DNA from: Glaciihabitans sp. INWT7
GTDB taxonomy: Bacteria; Actinomycetota; Actinomycetes; Actinomycetales; Microbacteriaceae
Direction of reading: 5' to 3'
DNA: 64,000 nt
Assembly: GCF_014217685.1 (NCBI RefSeq)
Contig: NZ_CP043653.1
Span: forward strand, 2,670,419-2,734,418
The notes beneath the pieces are model-generated. The model was not told where the DNA came from. It saw only the letters and a program-made list of their open reading frames with translations, and searched no databases. Each line of letters begins with the position of its first letter. Position 1 is the stretch's first letter. Below are positions 28,811 to 37,768 of this stretch, piece after piece. A program made the translations under genes and the position numbers.

Positions 28811-29671
28811 TTACAGCGAGTAGTCGTCTACCGCGGGAGGAGCGACATAGGGCAGAACCTTGCCGGCGGTGTCTTCCCACGCCTTCTTGTAGCTTCCGTC
28901 CTTGTATGCCTTGGTGAGCACATCGTTGATGAAGGTACGGAAGTCACTGTCGTCGTGCTTGAGACCGATTCCGTAGGGCTCCTCTGTGAAGGGCTTGCCG
29001 GCGATCTTGAACTCCCCCTCGTTCTGGGCCGCGAGGCCGGCGAGGATCACGTTGTCCGTGCTGACCGCGACCACCGCACCCGAACGAAGCGGCTCGAGGC
29101 AGTTGGAGTAGGTGTCGGTGAGCAGCGGCTTGGCGCCGATCTCGGCGAGCTTCGCTGCCGGGGTGGAGCCCGTCACCGAGCACACCGGCTGCCCGACCAG
29201 GTCTTTCTCGGACTTGATCGACTTGTTGTCGGCCTTCACCAGGATGGACTGGCCCGCCGAGTAGTACGGTCCGGCGAAGGAGACGACCTCTTTGCGCTTG
29301 TCGTTGATCGTGTAGGTAGCGATCACCAGATCGACCTGCTCGGATTCGATGAATGGCTCGCGGTTGGCGGAGACGGTCTCGGTGAAGGTGATGTCGGAGG
29401 CCTTGATGCCCAGGCTGGCCGCGATGAGCTTGCCGATCTCGACGTCGAAACCGACGGGACCGTCCGGGCCTTTGAGCCCGAACAGCGGCTGGTCGAACTT
29501 GGTGCCGATGGTGATCTTGCCGGCCTCTGACAGCTTTGCCATCGTGCTGCCGGCGGCGAAGCTGGCGACGGGCTTGGGGTCTGCGGCCGGCTCGTCAGAG
29601 CCGGCACATCCGGCCAGGATCAGCATGGATGCTGCGGCTAGTCCAATGACGGACAACATTCTCTTCTTCAT
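28811..29671 (-). CDS. gluB: Glutamate-type ABC transporter substrate-binding lipoprotein
   Basis: 286 residues with a signal peptide and lipobox LILAGC (Cys 22), so it is anchored outside the membrane. The binding-protein fold of family 3 is clear: ITIGTKFDQPLFGLKG, GFDVEIGKLIA, LVIATYTINDKRKE, CSVTGSTPA and EEPYGIGLKHDD; overall it is very like Corynebacterium GluB. Substrate is probably glutamate, perhaps also aspartate or glutamine. Confidence 0.9.
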   Translation of the reverse strand: MKKRMLSVIGLAAASMLILAGCAGSDEPAADPKPVASFAAGSTMAKLSEAGKITIGTKFDQPLFGLKGPDGPVGFDVEIGKLIAASLGIKASDITFTETVSANREPFIESEQVDLVIATYTINDKRKEVVSFAGPYYSAGQSILVKADNKSIKSEKDLVGQPVCSVTGSTPAAKLAEIGAKPLLTDTYSNCLEPLRSGAVVAVSTDNVILAGLAAQNEGEFKIAGKPFTEEPYGIGLKHDDSDFRTFINDVLTKAYKDGSYKKAWEDTAGKVLPYVAPPAVDDYSL

Positions 29672-29713
29672 GGATTCGTACCTCTCTCGTGCTGTGATGG
29701 GGTGCGGGTGGGT

Positions 29714-30502
29714 CTAGTGGTCGAGGATCTTCGACAGGAAGTCCTGGGCGCGCGCGGTCTGGGGATTCGTGAAGAACTGCTCCGGTGTGGCTTCTTCTTC
29801 GATCCGGCCGGCGGCCATGAAGAGAACGCGGTCCGCGGCCTTGCGGGCGAAGCCCATCTCGTGGGTGACGACGACCATGGTCATGCCGTCCTTCGCGAGG
29901 CCGACCATCACGTCGAGCACCTCGTTGATCATCTCGGGGTCGAGCGCGCTCGTCGGCTCATCCATCAGGATCAGCTTCGGCGTCATGGCCAGCGACCGGG
30001 CGATGGCCACGCGTTGCTGCTGGCCGCCGGAGAGCTGAGCGGGCATCTTGCCGGCCTGGTCGGCGATCCCCACCCTGTCGAGCATCTCCATGCCGCGCTT
30101 GTCAGCGTCGGTCTTGGAGAGCTTGCGCACCTTGATCGGCGCGAGGGTCACGTTCTCGAGGATCGTCTTGTGGGCGAAGAGGTTGAAGGACTGGAAAACC
30201 ATGCCGACATCGGCCCGAAGCTGCGCGAGCTCAGAACCCTCTTCCGGGAGGAGTTCACCGTCGATGGTGATGGTGCCGCTGTCGATGGTCTCCAGCCGGT
30301 TTATCGCCCGGCACAGGGTCGACTTGCCCGATCCGCTCGGTCCGATCACGACGACGACTTCACCGCGGTTGACCACGGTGTTGATGTCGTTGAGCACGTG
30401 GAGGTCACCGAAGTGCTTGTTCACTCCGTCGAGAATCACCAGGGGTTCTCCTCGAACCACGCTGATGTTCGAGGTCGGGGGCTCGCTTGCGCTTGTCTCC
30501 AT
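29714..30502 (-). CDS. gluA: Glutamate-type ABC transporter ATP-binding protein
   Basis: 262-residue ATPase of the polar amino acid class. Walker A GPSGSGKSTLCRAINRLE, Q-loop MVFQSFNLF, signature LSGGQQQRVAIARSLA, Walker B LILMDEPTSALDPE and the H-loop VVVTHEMGFA are intact. ATG 30500-30502 follows TATATT by seven bases, so the mRNA is probably leaderless. A frame extending upstream to 30541 is not used. First gene of gluABCD. Confidence 0.92.
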   Translation of the reverse strand: METSASEPPTSNISVVRGEPLVILDGVNKHFGDLHVLNDINTVVNRGEVVVVIGPSGSGKSTLCRAINRLETIDSGTITIDGELLPEEGSELAQLRADVGMVFQSFNLFAHKTILENVTLAPIKVRKLSKTDADKRGMEMLDRVGIADQAGKMPAQLSGGQQQRVAIARSLAMTPKLILMDEPTSALDPEMINEVLDVMVGLAKDGMTMVVVTHEMGFARKAADRVLFMAAGRIEEEATPEQFFTNPQTARAQDFLSKILDH

Positions 30503-30509
30503 GTCCCCC

Positions 30510-30515
30510 AATATA
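30510..30515 (-). promoter_or_regulatory. -10 box of gluABCD
   Basis: TATATT on the minus strand seven bases before the gluA ATG, within CCCCTATATTGGGG, itself a short palindrome. Confidence 0.5.
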
Positions 30516-30611
30516 GGGGAGACGAGACGCTCCACTCTCATCGAGGCTCAAAGGGTTGCCTGATCGTTAGCGTGCGACCGAGCGCGCCGACACGGCGACT
30601 TGCCTGCTGAG

Positions 30612-31418
30612 CTACTGCCCGCTTCGCTGCGCGAAGGCACTCTCGTAGAGGCAGACCGAGGCGGCGGTCGCGAGGTTCATCGACTCTGCGTGTCCGTAGA
30701 TGGGCACGGTTATCGCCCGGTCCGCGAGCGCGAAATGCTCGTCCGACAGTCCGCGGGCCTCGTTGCCGAAGAGCCACGCCGTGGGTGAGTCGAGCACGCC
30801 ATCGACCCGGGCAGCGAGGAGGTCCTCCCCCTTGATGTCGGCCGCCAACACGGTGAGCCCTGCCTGCTGCACCTTGAGAAGCACGGCTTCGAGCTCCACT
30901 CCGACCGCAACGGGCAAATGGAAGATCGAGCCCGTCGATGCGCGCACGACCTTGGGGTTGTAGAGGTCGACGCTGCGGCCGGTGAGGATGACCGCATCCG
31001 CTCCCGCGGCGTCCGCCGCCCGGATGATCGTGCCGGCGTTACCCGGGTCGCGCACCTCTTCGAGAATCGCGATCAGCTTCGGCCCTGAGGCCAGGATGTC
31101 TTTGAGCGAGGTGGGGAACTGGCGGCAGACCGCGATGATCCCCTGGGGAGTGACCGTGTCGGCCATCGTGTCGAGCACCTGCTCGGTGACGAATTCCACG
31201 TCGATGCCGGCATCCTCGGCGCGCTGGGCGATATCGGTGTACCGGTCGAGGGCGGTCGGCGTCGCGAACAGCTCTACGACGAGCTCAGGACGGAACGTCA
31301 GCGCCTCCGCAACGGACTGGGGACCCTCGAGCAGAAACTGCCCGCTGGAGATCCTGCCCTCGCGCTTCGCGAGTTTGGCAACGCCTCTTACTCGCGGCGA
31401 ACGGGGATTATCTAGCAC
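30612..31418 (-). CDS. SpoU/TrmH-family rRNA 2'-O-methyltransferase
   Basis: 268 residues. The N-terminal part has an RNA substrate-binding fold (GQFLLEGPQSVAEAL). The C-terminal SPOUT domain carries motif 1 ILEEVRDPGNAGTIIRAADA, motif 2 LFGNEARGLSDEH and motif 3 VPIYGHAESMNLATAASVCL, which together form the knotted SAM site. GTG 31416-31418 has TAGACT six bases upstream, suggesting a leaderless transcript. It lies after rplT, as in many actinobacteria. The exact target nucleotide is unknown. Confidence 0.9.
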   Translation of the reverse strand: MLDNPRSPRVRGVAKLAKREGRISSGQFLLEGPQSVAEALTFRPELVVELFATPTALDRYTDIAQRAEDAGIDVEFVTEQVLDTMADTVTPQGIIAVCRQFPTSLKDILASGPKLIAILEEVRDPGNAGTIIRAADAAGADAVILTGRSVDLYNPKVVRASTGSIFHLPVAVGVELEAVLLKVQQAGLTVLAADIKGEDLLAARVDGVLDSPTAWLFGNEARGLSDEHFALADRAITVPIYGHAESMNLATAASVCLYESAFAQRSGQ

Positions 31419-31424
31419 GGGAGC

Positions 31425-31430
31425 AGTCTA
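31425..31430 (-). promoter_or_regulatory. -10 box for leaderless RNA methyltransferase transcript
   Basis: TAGACT on the minus strand, exactly six bases before the GTG start and no RBS. Confidence 0.5.
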
Positions 31431-31530
31431 TTCTGGCGACCTGAATTAGCCGTGGACGTCGGATTCCCCGGCGCGTATATGTCGACGACCCCTCGAACCG
31501 AAGAGTGATCCGGGGGCCCGGAGTGCACGG

Positions 31531-31568
31531 CGAAGGGCCCGGCGGCCGTGAGGCTACCGGGCCCTTCG
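31531..31568 (-). terminator. Hairpin after rplT
   Basis: A 12-bp perfect stem CGAAGGGCCCGG / CCGGGCCCTTCG with a 14-nt loop, 18 bp past the rplT stop. There is no T-run, as is common for GC-rich actinobacterial terminators. Confidence 0.7.
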
Positions 31569-31586
31569 AGACAACACGACTGCGGG

Positions 31587-31973
31587 CTACGCGAGCACCT
31601 TCGGAGCGGAGGTGTCGGCCGGGAGAGCGGCCTTCGCGGTGGCCACGAGCGCCGCGAACGTGGCGGGCTCGGTGACGGCGAGGTCGGCGAGGATACGGCG
31701 ATCCACTCCGACTCCGGCCAGGTTGAGGCCCTGGATGAGGCGGTTGTAGGTGAGGCCGTTCGCACGGGACGCAGCATTGATGCGCTGGATCCACAGGCGA
31801 CGGAAGTCACCCTTGCGGGCGCGGCGGTCACGGTACGCGTAGACGAGGGAGTGAGTGACCTGCTCCTTGGCCTTGCGGTACAGACGCGAACGCTGGCCGC
31901 GGTAACCCTTGGCGCGCTCGAGGATTACCCGACGCTTCTTGTGGGCGTTGACGGCCCTCTTTACTCTTGCCAT
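31587..31973 (-). CDS. rplT: 50S ribosomal protein L20
   Basis: 128-residue basic protein needed early in 50S assembly. The N-terminus [20 protein letters not shown] and the core [37 protein letters not shown] are diagnostic. Third gene of the infC-rpmI-rplT operon. Confidence 0.98.
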   Translation of the reverse strand: MARVKRAVNAHKKRRVILERAKGYRGQRSRLYRKAKEQVTHSLVYAYRDRRARKGDFRRLWIQRINAASRANGLTYNRLIQGLNLAGVGVDRRILADLAVTEPATFAALVATAKAALPADTSAPKVLA

Positions 31974-32004
31974 TTCCGTTTTCCTTTAGTTCTGGGGCTC
32001 GGCG

Positions 32005-32199
32005 TTAGATGCCGAGAAGCTTCTTGATGGCCTTGACGTTCGCCGGGGCGATGACCTGGTCCTGGTTGAGGCGGCGCTTGCGCTGGCCCGACTTGGTTAC
32101 CAGGTTGTGGCGCATGCCAGCCTGCTGCTTCATGATCTTTCCGCTACCGGTGACCTTGAATCGCTTCTTGGTGCCGGAGTGCGTCTTCTGCTTGGGCAT
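32005..32199 (-). CDS. rpmI: 50S ribosomal protein L35
   Basis: 64 residues: [20 protein letters not shown], then [17 protein letters not shown], the standard L35 sequence. Between infC and rplT with gaps of about 30 bp. Confidence 0.98.
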   Translation of the reverse strand: MPKQKTHSGTKKRFKVTGSGKIMKQQAGMRHNLVTKSGQRKRRLNQDQVIAPANVKAIKKLLGI

Positions 32200-32229
32200 A
32201 TCTCTCCTTTTTGGTGCTACTCGTCGGAA

Positions 32230-33237
32230 CTAGTCCGACGTCACATCTGCTGGTGCAGTCTTGGGCGGAACCGCGCGCGGCTTCGGCGCGTTTCCGGGGG
32301 TGGGGGCCGGGCGAGGTACCGGCTTGGAGGCCGTCGCCGGCGTGGGCTTGGACGCGGCGGCCGGGGTGGGGGTCGCGCGCGGTGCCGGGGTGGCCTTCGC
32401 GGCGGCGGCCGGAGCAGCCTTCGCTGCCGGGGCCGGCGAGGCGGCAGCGGTTGTGGCGGGCGCAGCCTTGGTGGCGGGGGACGCAGCCGGCGTGGAGGCG
32501 GCCGGGGCCGCCTCCACCGACGGAGCGGCCTTGGTCTCGACCGTGGGTGCCTTCCGTGCTTCGACGCGAGCCGCGGCCGGAGCCTCGCCAACCGGGTGGG
32601 CTGCGGCATCCGTCGCGGCCTTGACCGACTCGGGCGGCAGCGCGGGGAGCTCTGCACTCGCGGGGCGCTCGGTGCGCTCCGGCTTCGACTTCGCGACCTT
32701 GGCATCATGCTCTGCCTTGACCTCGGCCTTGGTCTTGAGCGGCCCGATCACCATGACCATGTTGCGGCCATCGATCATCGGGGTCGACTCGACGCTGCCG
32801 AATTCCGACACATCTTCCGCGAAACGCTGCAGCAGGCGCACACCCTGCTCGGGGCGCGACTGCTCGCGACCACGGAACAGGATCATTGCCTTCACCTTGT
32901 CGCCGCCCTGAAGGAATCCTTCGGCGCGCTTGCGCTTGGTCTCGTAGTCGTGCACATCGATCTTGAGGCGGAACCGCACCTCTTTGAGGATGGTGTTGGA
33001 CTGGTTGCGCTTGGCTTCTTTCGCCTTCTGCGCTGTTTCGTACTTGAACTTGCCGAAGTCCATGATCTTGGCGACGGGAGGCTTGGAATTGGGAGCAACC
33101 TCAACCAAATCCAGGTCTGCCTCCTGGGCAAGACGAATAGCGTCTTCAATGCGCACTACACCGACCTGTTCGCCATTGGGGCCAACAAGTCGGACCTCCG
33201 GAACGCGGATTCGGTCATTGGTACGGGGATCGCTGAT
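32230..33237 (-). CDS. infC: Translation initiation factor IF-3 with AUC start and Ala/Pro tail
   Basis: Binds the 30S subunit and controls start-codon selection. No ATG or GTG fits the family N-terminus. ATC at 33235-33237 begins the usual [18 protein letters not shown], and a perfect AAGGAG (33244-33249) lies six bases before it, so initiation is probably at AUC. IF-3 genes are known for rare start codons that IF-3 itself rejects, giving autoregulation. Residues 1-175 are the two IF-3 domains ([25 protein letters not shown]). The remaining 160 are an Ala/Pro/Lys-rich disordered extension seen in high-GC actinobacteria. Confidence in the start is about 0.85. Confidence 0.93.
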   Translation of the reverse strand: MSDPRTNDRIRVPEVRLVGPNGEQVGVVRIEDAIRLAQEADLDLVEVAPNSKPPVAKIMDFGKFKYETAQKAKEAKRNQSNTILKEVRFRLKIDVHDYETKRKRAEGFLQGGDKVKAMILFRGREQSRPEQGVRLLQRFAEDVSEFGSVESTPMIDGRNMVMVIGPLKTKAEVKAEHDAKVAKSKPERTERPASAELPALPPESVKAATDAAAHPVGEAPAAARVEARKAPTVETKAAPSVEAAPAASTPAASPATKAAPATTAAASPAPAAKAAPAAAAKATPAPRATPTPAAASKPTPATASKPVPRPAPTPGNAPKPRAVPPKTAPADVTSD

Positions 33238-33428
33238 GCGTAACTCCTTAGTCGGTCGTGTTGGCCTGTGGATTCGGCGATGTGCCGGACTCACGACGAC
33301 TGAAGAAATTCACGCGCCCCCGGCATCCGACTTTCTTCGGACACTTCGGCACGGCGACCTGACTACCCGCACCTCCGTGAGGAGGAACAGGCGGACCGCA
33401 ACAACCCGGTAACCTCGTCATCAGCGAT
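33238..33428 (-). promoter_or_regulatory. Long infC mRNA leader
   Basis: About 190 nt between the probable promoter and the infC start. It can form a small hairpin CCTCC-TCAC-GGAGG (33370-33383 area) and others. A leader this long before a ribosomal-protein operon suggests autogenous control; no named leader family is recognised. Confidence 0.4.
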
Positions 33429-33457
33429 GTTAAGTAAACACATCACTCAGCGGTCAA
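33429..33457 (-). promoter_or_regulatory. Probable infC operon promoter
   Basis: TTGACC (33452-33457, minus strand) precedes an AT-rich -10 region TTTACTTAACA (33429-33439). It is the best sigma-70-like pair in the spacer between infC and the divergent DUF1844 gene. Confidence 0.5.
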
Positions 33458-33542
33458 GCGCGGGTGGGAGAATCTCCACTTTCGTTCCGGGATCCCTTGC
33501 AGGGCCCGGAGCCAGCGTTCAGTGTAACAGAGGAAACGCCCG

Positions 33543-33905
33543 ATGAACCAGCAGGATCATTCAGAACCCGGCCACACCCACGAGAATGATGCCGCGCGGG
33601 ATATCGCGGACGTTCCCGCGATCGAGGTCATCAATACGGTCGCCGTGCATCTGCTCAGTGCCGCCGCGGTGAAGTGTGGGCTGGCGGACGATCCGGACAC
33701 CCAGCTCGACCTCGACGAGGCCCGCAAGCTGATCAACGCGCTGGCCGGCCTGATCACCGCCAGCGCCCCCGATCTCGGCGACCAGCACGCCCGCGCGCTG
33801 CGGGATGGCCTGCGATCCGTGCAGCTGGCGTTCCGCGAGGCATCCCCGATCCCGGATGCCCCGGGCTTCGGTGCCGGCGAGAAGTGGACCGGCGCGGTCA
33901 ACTGA
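33543..33905 (+). CDS. DUF1844 family protein
   Basis: 120-residue small soluble protein. The core PAIEVINTVAVHLLSAAAVK, then CGLADDP and LDLDEARKLINALAGLI matches DUF1844, which is often beside infC in actinobacteria. The function is unknown. The ATG is preceded by AGAGGAAA. Divergent from infC. Confidence 0.85.
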   Translation: MNQQDHSEPGHTHENDAARDIADVPAIEVINTVAVHLLSAAAVKCGLADDPDTQLDLDEARKLINALAGLITASAPDLGDQHARALRDGLRSVQLAFREASPIPDAPGFGAGEKWTGAVN

Positions 33906-33965
33906 GCCGGCGGCAAGCCGTCTCCCAGGCGGGGTGAGTCGCACCCTTGTGTGGCCCGCGACATC

Positions 33966-34013
33966 CACGAGCCGACAGAAGCACGAGCCGACAGAAACAC
34001 GAGCCGACAGAAG
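33966..34013. repeat. Three-copy 16-bp tandem repeat
   Basis: CACGAGCCGACAGAA occurs perfectly three times with a 16-bp period (33966, 33982, 33998); the base between copies is G, A, G. It is in the gap between two convergent genes, DUF1844 and a small membrane ORF. Confidence 0.85.
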
Positions 34014-34022
34014 AGTGCGTCC

Positions 34023-34220
34023 CTAGCGGGGCTCGTCGTCGAAGAGGTTCGGCGGTCCGGGCCGGTTGCGACGATTGCGCGCCGTGACGATGAAGCCCAC
34101 CACGGCCCAGGCGACCGCGACGACGAAGAACCACGGCTGCGAAGCGGCCCCCAGCAGCAGGCCGACCAGCACCACGACGAAGCCGAGGTTCAGCCAGAAG
34201 TAGACCGAGGGGCGACGCAC
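34023..34220 (-). CDS. 65-residue two-helix membrane protein
   Basis: GTG 34218-34220 has AGGGGGAG upstream with a five-base gap. The product has two hydrophobic helices (YFWLNLGFVVVLVGLLLG and WFFVVAVAWAVVGFIVTA) and a basic/Pro-rich tail ending FDDEPR. It starts 11 bp after the prpC stop, so it is probably the last gene of the prp operon. The function is unknown. Confidence 0.7.
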   Translation of the reverse strand: MRRPSVYFWLNLGFVVVLVGLLLGAASQPWFFVVAVAWAVVGFIVTARNRRNRPGPPNLFDDEPR

Positions 34221-34231
34221 CTCGTCTCCCC

Positions 34232-35359
34232 CTAGTTCCGCTCCGATGCCGGAACGTGCCGCTCGTCCGGCCCGTTGTACAGGCTGAGCGGGCGGATGAG
34301 CGCGTTCGCTGCGCGCTGTTCCATGATGTGCGCGGTCCAGCCGGTGATGCGGCTCGCGACGAACAGCGGGGTGAACATCTCGGTGTCGTAGCCGATGAGG
34401 TTGTAGGCCGGGCCGGAGGGGTAGTCCAGGTTCGGCTTGATGTTCTTCGCCTCGCCCATCGCGGCCTCGAGGCTGTCGTAGAGCTCCGCAAGCGGCTGAG
34501 CGTCGTACTCGGCGATCAGAGTGTCGAGGGCCGCCTTCATGGTGGGTACGCGCGAGTCTCCGTTCTTGTAGACCCGGTGGCCGAAGCCCATGATCTTGCG
34601 CTTCTCGGCGAGCGCAGTCTCGAGCCACGCCTGGGCCTGGTCTGCGGTGCCGATCTCGTCGAAGACGTGCATGACGGCCTCGTTGGCTCCCCCGTGGAGC
34701 GGGCCCTTGAGGGCTCCGACCGCACCGACGACAGCCGAATAGAGATCGGCGAGAGTCGAGGTGATCACCCGCGCGGTGAAGGTGGAGGCGTTGAACGAGT
34801 GCTCCGCGTACAGGATCATCGACACGTCGAACGCATTCACGACCACGAGATCGGGCACGTCGCCGAAGGTCATGTGCAGGAAGTTGGCCGAGTATCCGAG
34901 GTCGTCGCGCGGCTCGACCAGCTCCTGGTTGCGGCGGCGGCGCTGGTCGTACGAGACGATCGCGGGCAGCTTTGCCAGCAACGAGATGGACTTGGCCAGG
35001 TTCGATTCCGCACTCGCATCATCGGCGCTGGGGTCATTTGCGCCGATCACGCTGACCGCGGTGCGCACGACATCCATCGGGTGCGCGGTGAGCGGCAGGT
35101 CGTCGATCACTCGCTTCACGTTGTCGTCGAGCGAGCGCTGCGAGCGTTCGAGCGTTTCGAAATCCGCCAGCTGGCGATCATCCGGAAGCTCCCCGTGCCA
35201 GAGCAGGTATGCCACCTCTTCGAAGGAGCAGTTGGCTGCGAGCTCCTGCACGGGATAGCCCCGGTACAGCAGCGAATTGGTGTCGGGGTTCACCTTGGAG
35301 ACCGCGGTGTAGTCGACGACGACTCCCGCGAGACCCTTCTTGATGTCTGGATCTGCCAT
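34232..35359 (-). CDS. prpC: 2-Methylcitrate synthase
   Basis: Condenses propionyl-CoA with oxaloacetate. 375 residues, the short citrate synthase type. Catalytic motifs include LILYAEHSFNAS-like MILYAEHSFNAST (His), GPLHGGANEAV (His) and IMGFGHRVYKNGDSR (Asp/His region). AGGAGCAGAAAC precedes ATG 35357-35359. Assigned to methylcitrate rather than citrate synthase because it follows prpD and prpB; some activity with acetyl-CoA is possible. Confidence 0.93.
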   Translation of the reverse strand: MADPDIKKGLAGVVVDYTAVSKVNPDTNSLLYRGYPVQELAANCSFEEVAYLLWHGELPDDRQLADFETLERSQRSLDDNVKRVIDDLPLTAHPMDVVRTAVSVIGANDPSADDASAESNLAKSISLLAKLPAIVSYDQRRRRNQELVEPRDDLGYSANFLHMTFGDVPDLVVVNAFDVSMILYAEHSFNASTFTARVITSTLADLYSAVVGAVGALKGPLHGGANEAVMHVFDEIGTADQAQAWLETALAEKRKIMGFGHRVYKNGDSRVPTMKAALDTLIAEYDAQPLAELYDSLEAAMGEAKNIKPNLDYPSGPAYNLIGYDTEMFTPLFVASRITGWTAHIMEQRAANALIRPLSLYNGPDERHVPASERN

Positions 35360-35369
35360 GTTTCTGCTC

Positions 35370-36266
35370 CTAGCTGAGGGTGAAGTTGAAGACGCTCGTG
35401 TCGAAGGCGTTGTACGCCTCGTAGTCGAGCAGTTCGTAGAGCCGCGCACGCGTCTGCATGTTCGGCACCTCCGAGTTGAGCGAACCTTCCCCCTTGATCG
35501 TATCGAGCCCGCGCTCCGCGGCACCCATGGCGAGGCGGAGCAGACTCACCGGGTAGATCACCAGGTTGATGCCCACACCGGCGAGCTGATCGTTCGTGAA
35601 CAGCTCACTCTTGCCGAACTCGGTCATGTTGGCGAGGATCGGCACATCGACCGCCGCGCGGATAGCCTCGAACTCTCCGAGGTCTTTCATGGCCTCCGGG
35701 AAGATCGCGTCGGCACCGGCATCCACGAGCGCCTTCGCACGATCGATGGCGACGGCCAATCCGTCGATCGCCCGGATGTCGGTGCGCGCCATGATCAGCA
35801 GGTTCGGGTCGCGGCGCGCATCCACTGCCGCACGGATGCGCTTGGTGGCGGTGTCCGCGTCCACGACGGCCTTGCCGTCGAGGTGACCGCACCGCTTCGG
35901 ATTGATCTGGTCCTCGATGTGCAGGCCGGCGACACCGGCATCCTCGAGCTCCTGCACCGTGCGGGCGACGTTCATCGGCTCGCCGAATCCGGTGTCCGCG
36001 TCGACCAGGGAGGGAAGGTCGGTCATGCGACTGATCTGCTTCGCCCGGTTCGCCACCTCGGTGAGGGTCGTGAGCCCGATGTCGGGCAGGCCCAGGTCGG
36101 CGGCGATGACGGCGCCGGAGATGTAGACCCCGTCGAAGCCCTTGTCCTGGATGAGCTTCGCGCTCAGCGGGTTGAAGGCGCCGGGCACCAGCTGGAGGCG
36201 TCCGCTCGACAGCGCCGTGCGGAACGTGGCGCGCTTCTCGGCGGGGGTCAAGGAGGAATACAGCAT
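35370..36266 (-). CDS. prpB: 2-Methylisocitrate lyase
   Basis: Cleaves 2-methylisocitrate into pyruvate and succinate. The active-site loop is PKRCGH; KRCGH is the methylisocitrate lyase form, while isocitrate lyase has KKCGH. Also GVYISGAVIAADLGLPD and DADTGFGEP. 298 residues, normal length. The ATG shares a base with the prpD stop (TGATG). A longer upstream frame is the shadow of prpD. Confidence 0.95.
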   Translation of the reverse strand: MLYSSLTPAEKRATFRTALSSGRLQLVPGAFNPLSAKLIQDKGFDGVYISGAVIAADLGLPDIGLTTLTEVANRAKQISRMTDLPSLVDADTGFGEPMNVARTVQELEDAGVAGLHIEDQINPKRCGHLDGKAVVDADTATKRIRAAVDARRDPNLLIMARTDIRAIDGLAVAIDRAKALVDAGADAIFPEAMKDLGEFEAIRAAVDVPILANMTEFGKSELFTNDQLAGVGINLVIYPVSLLRLAMGAAERGLDTIKGEGSLNSEVPNMQTRARLYELLDYEAYNAFDTSVFNFTLS

Positions 36267-37768
36267 CAGAAGAGTCCCTTCGGGCCGGTGGCCAGCAGTC
36301 CGGGCCGGGCGGTGACGGTGAGACCGCCCAGCTCCTCGGCGGTCAGCTCCGGCAGCCGCTGCACGAGCGCGAGGAAGCGCTCGATCTCCGCCGGCTCGAG
36401 GATGTCCGCCGCGAGCGCCCGGAATTTCGCGATGTAGTGCTCGCGTGCGAAGGGTCGGGCGCCGAGCGGGTGGGCATCCGCCACCGCGATCTCGTCGACG
36501 ATCGTGGCGCCGTCGGTGAGGGTGATGGCCACGCTTCCGCCGAACGCTTTCTCGGCCGGGTCGTTGGAGTGGTAGCGGCGTGTCCACTCCGGGTCTTCCT
36601 CGGTGACCACACGGTTCCAGAGTGCGACGGTGTCGGGCCGGCCAGCCCGCTCGGGCGCGTAGGACCGCTCATGGTGCCACTCGCCGTCCTGAAGCGCGAC
36701 CGTGAAGATGTAGGGGATCGAGTGGTCGAGGGTCTCGCGGCTCGCTGTCGGGTCGTACTTCTGCGGGTCGTTCGCGCCGGATCCGATCACGTAGTGGGTG
36801 TGGTGCGAGGTACGGATGATGACGCGCTCGATGTTGCCGGCCTGCCCGAGAGCGGGATATTCGTTGTGCAGCTTGCGGGCGAGGTCGATCCAGGCCTGCG
36901 CCTGGTACTCGGCCGAATGCTCCTTCGTATAGGTGTCGAGGATGCCCCGCTTCGCCTCCCCGGCCTCGGGAAGGGGAACCTCGTAGTGGGCGTCCGGCCC
37001 GTCGAGCAGCCAGGCGATCACGCCGTCCTCGCCCTCGTAGATGGGGGTCGGGCTGGTCTGGCCGCGCATGGCTCGATCCACCGCTTCGACGGCCATCTTG
37101 CCGGCGAAGGCAGGAGCGTAGGCCTTCCAGGTGGAGATCTCGCCCTTGCGGGACTGGCGGGTGGCCGTGGTGGTGTGCAGCGCCTGTCCGATCGACTGGA
37201 AGATCACCTCCGGCGAGAGGTGGAGCATCGTGCCGATTCCCGCGGCGGCCGACGGGCCGAGGTGAGCCACGTGGTCGATCTTGTGGGCGTGCAGGCTGAT
37301 CGCCTTCACCAGGTCCACCTGGATCTCATAGCCCGTGGCGATTCCGCGCACGAGGTCGGCGCCGGTGCATCCGACGTGCTGGGCGACCGCGAGGATCGGG
37401 GGGATGTTGTCGCCCGGGTGGGAGTACTCGGCCGCGAGGAAGGTGTCGTGATAGTCGAGCTCGCGAACGGCGACGCCGTTGGCCCAGGCCGCCCACTCGG
37501 GACCGAAACGCCCGCTGACGCCGAACACGGTGGATCCGGGTTCGTACGGGTGGTCTTCGGCCTGCGCCCGGGCGGCGACGGCCGGAGCGCGGGTGATGGA
37601 GGCGGTGGCCACCGCTGCGTTGTCGATCAGTCGGTTGATCACCATCTCGGTGACCTCGGGCGTGACCGCCACGGTGTCGGCTGCGACCTGGGCGATCTTC
37701 CACGCGAGCTGGTCTTCGCGGGCGAGGTTCTCAGAACTCGGGTGGACTCTGACGGAGTGCAGTTTCAC
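36266..37768 (-). CDS. prpD: 2-Methylcitrate dehydratase
   Basis: Dehydrates 2-methylcitrate to methylaconitate. MmgE/PrpD family, 500 residues, cofactor-free. Recognised by [32 protein letters not shown] and [17 protein letters not shown] 37766-37768 overlaps the GntR gene stop (GTGA), so the regulator and cycle genes form one operon in the order gntR-prpD-prpB-prpC. Confidence 0.95.
   Translation of the reverse strand: MKLHSVRVHPSSENLAREDQLAWKIAQVAADTVAVTPEVTEMVINRLIDNAAVATASITRAPAVAARAQAEDHPYEPGSTVFGVSGRFGPEWAAWANGVAVRELDYHDTFLAAEYSHPGDNIPPILAVAQHVGCTGADLVRGIATGYEIQVDLVKAISLHAHKIDHVAHLGPSAAAGIGTMLHLSPEVIFQSIGQALHTTTATRQSRKGEISTWKAYAPAFAGKMAVEAVDRAMRGQTSPTPIYEGEDGVIAWLLDGPDAHYEVPLPEAGEAKRGILDTYTKEHSAEYQAQAWIDLARKLHNEYPALGQAGNIERVIIRTSHHTHYVIGSGANDPQKYDPTASRETLDHSIPYIFTVALQDGEWHHERSYAPERAGRPDTVALWNRVVTEEDPEWTRRYHSNDPAEKAFGGSVAITLTDGATIVDEIAVADAHPLGARPFAREHYIAKFRALAADILEPAEIERFLALVQRLPELTAEELGGLTVTARPGLLATGPKGLF

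Noticed and set aside
33966-34013. Short CRISPR array
   Set aside because: Units are contiguous 16-bp repeats without unique spacers and there are no cas genes.
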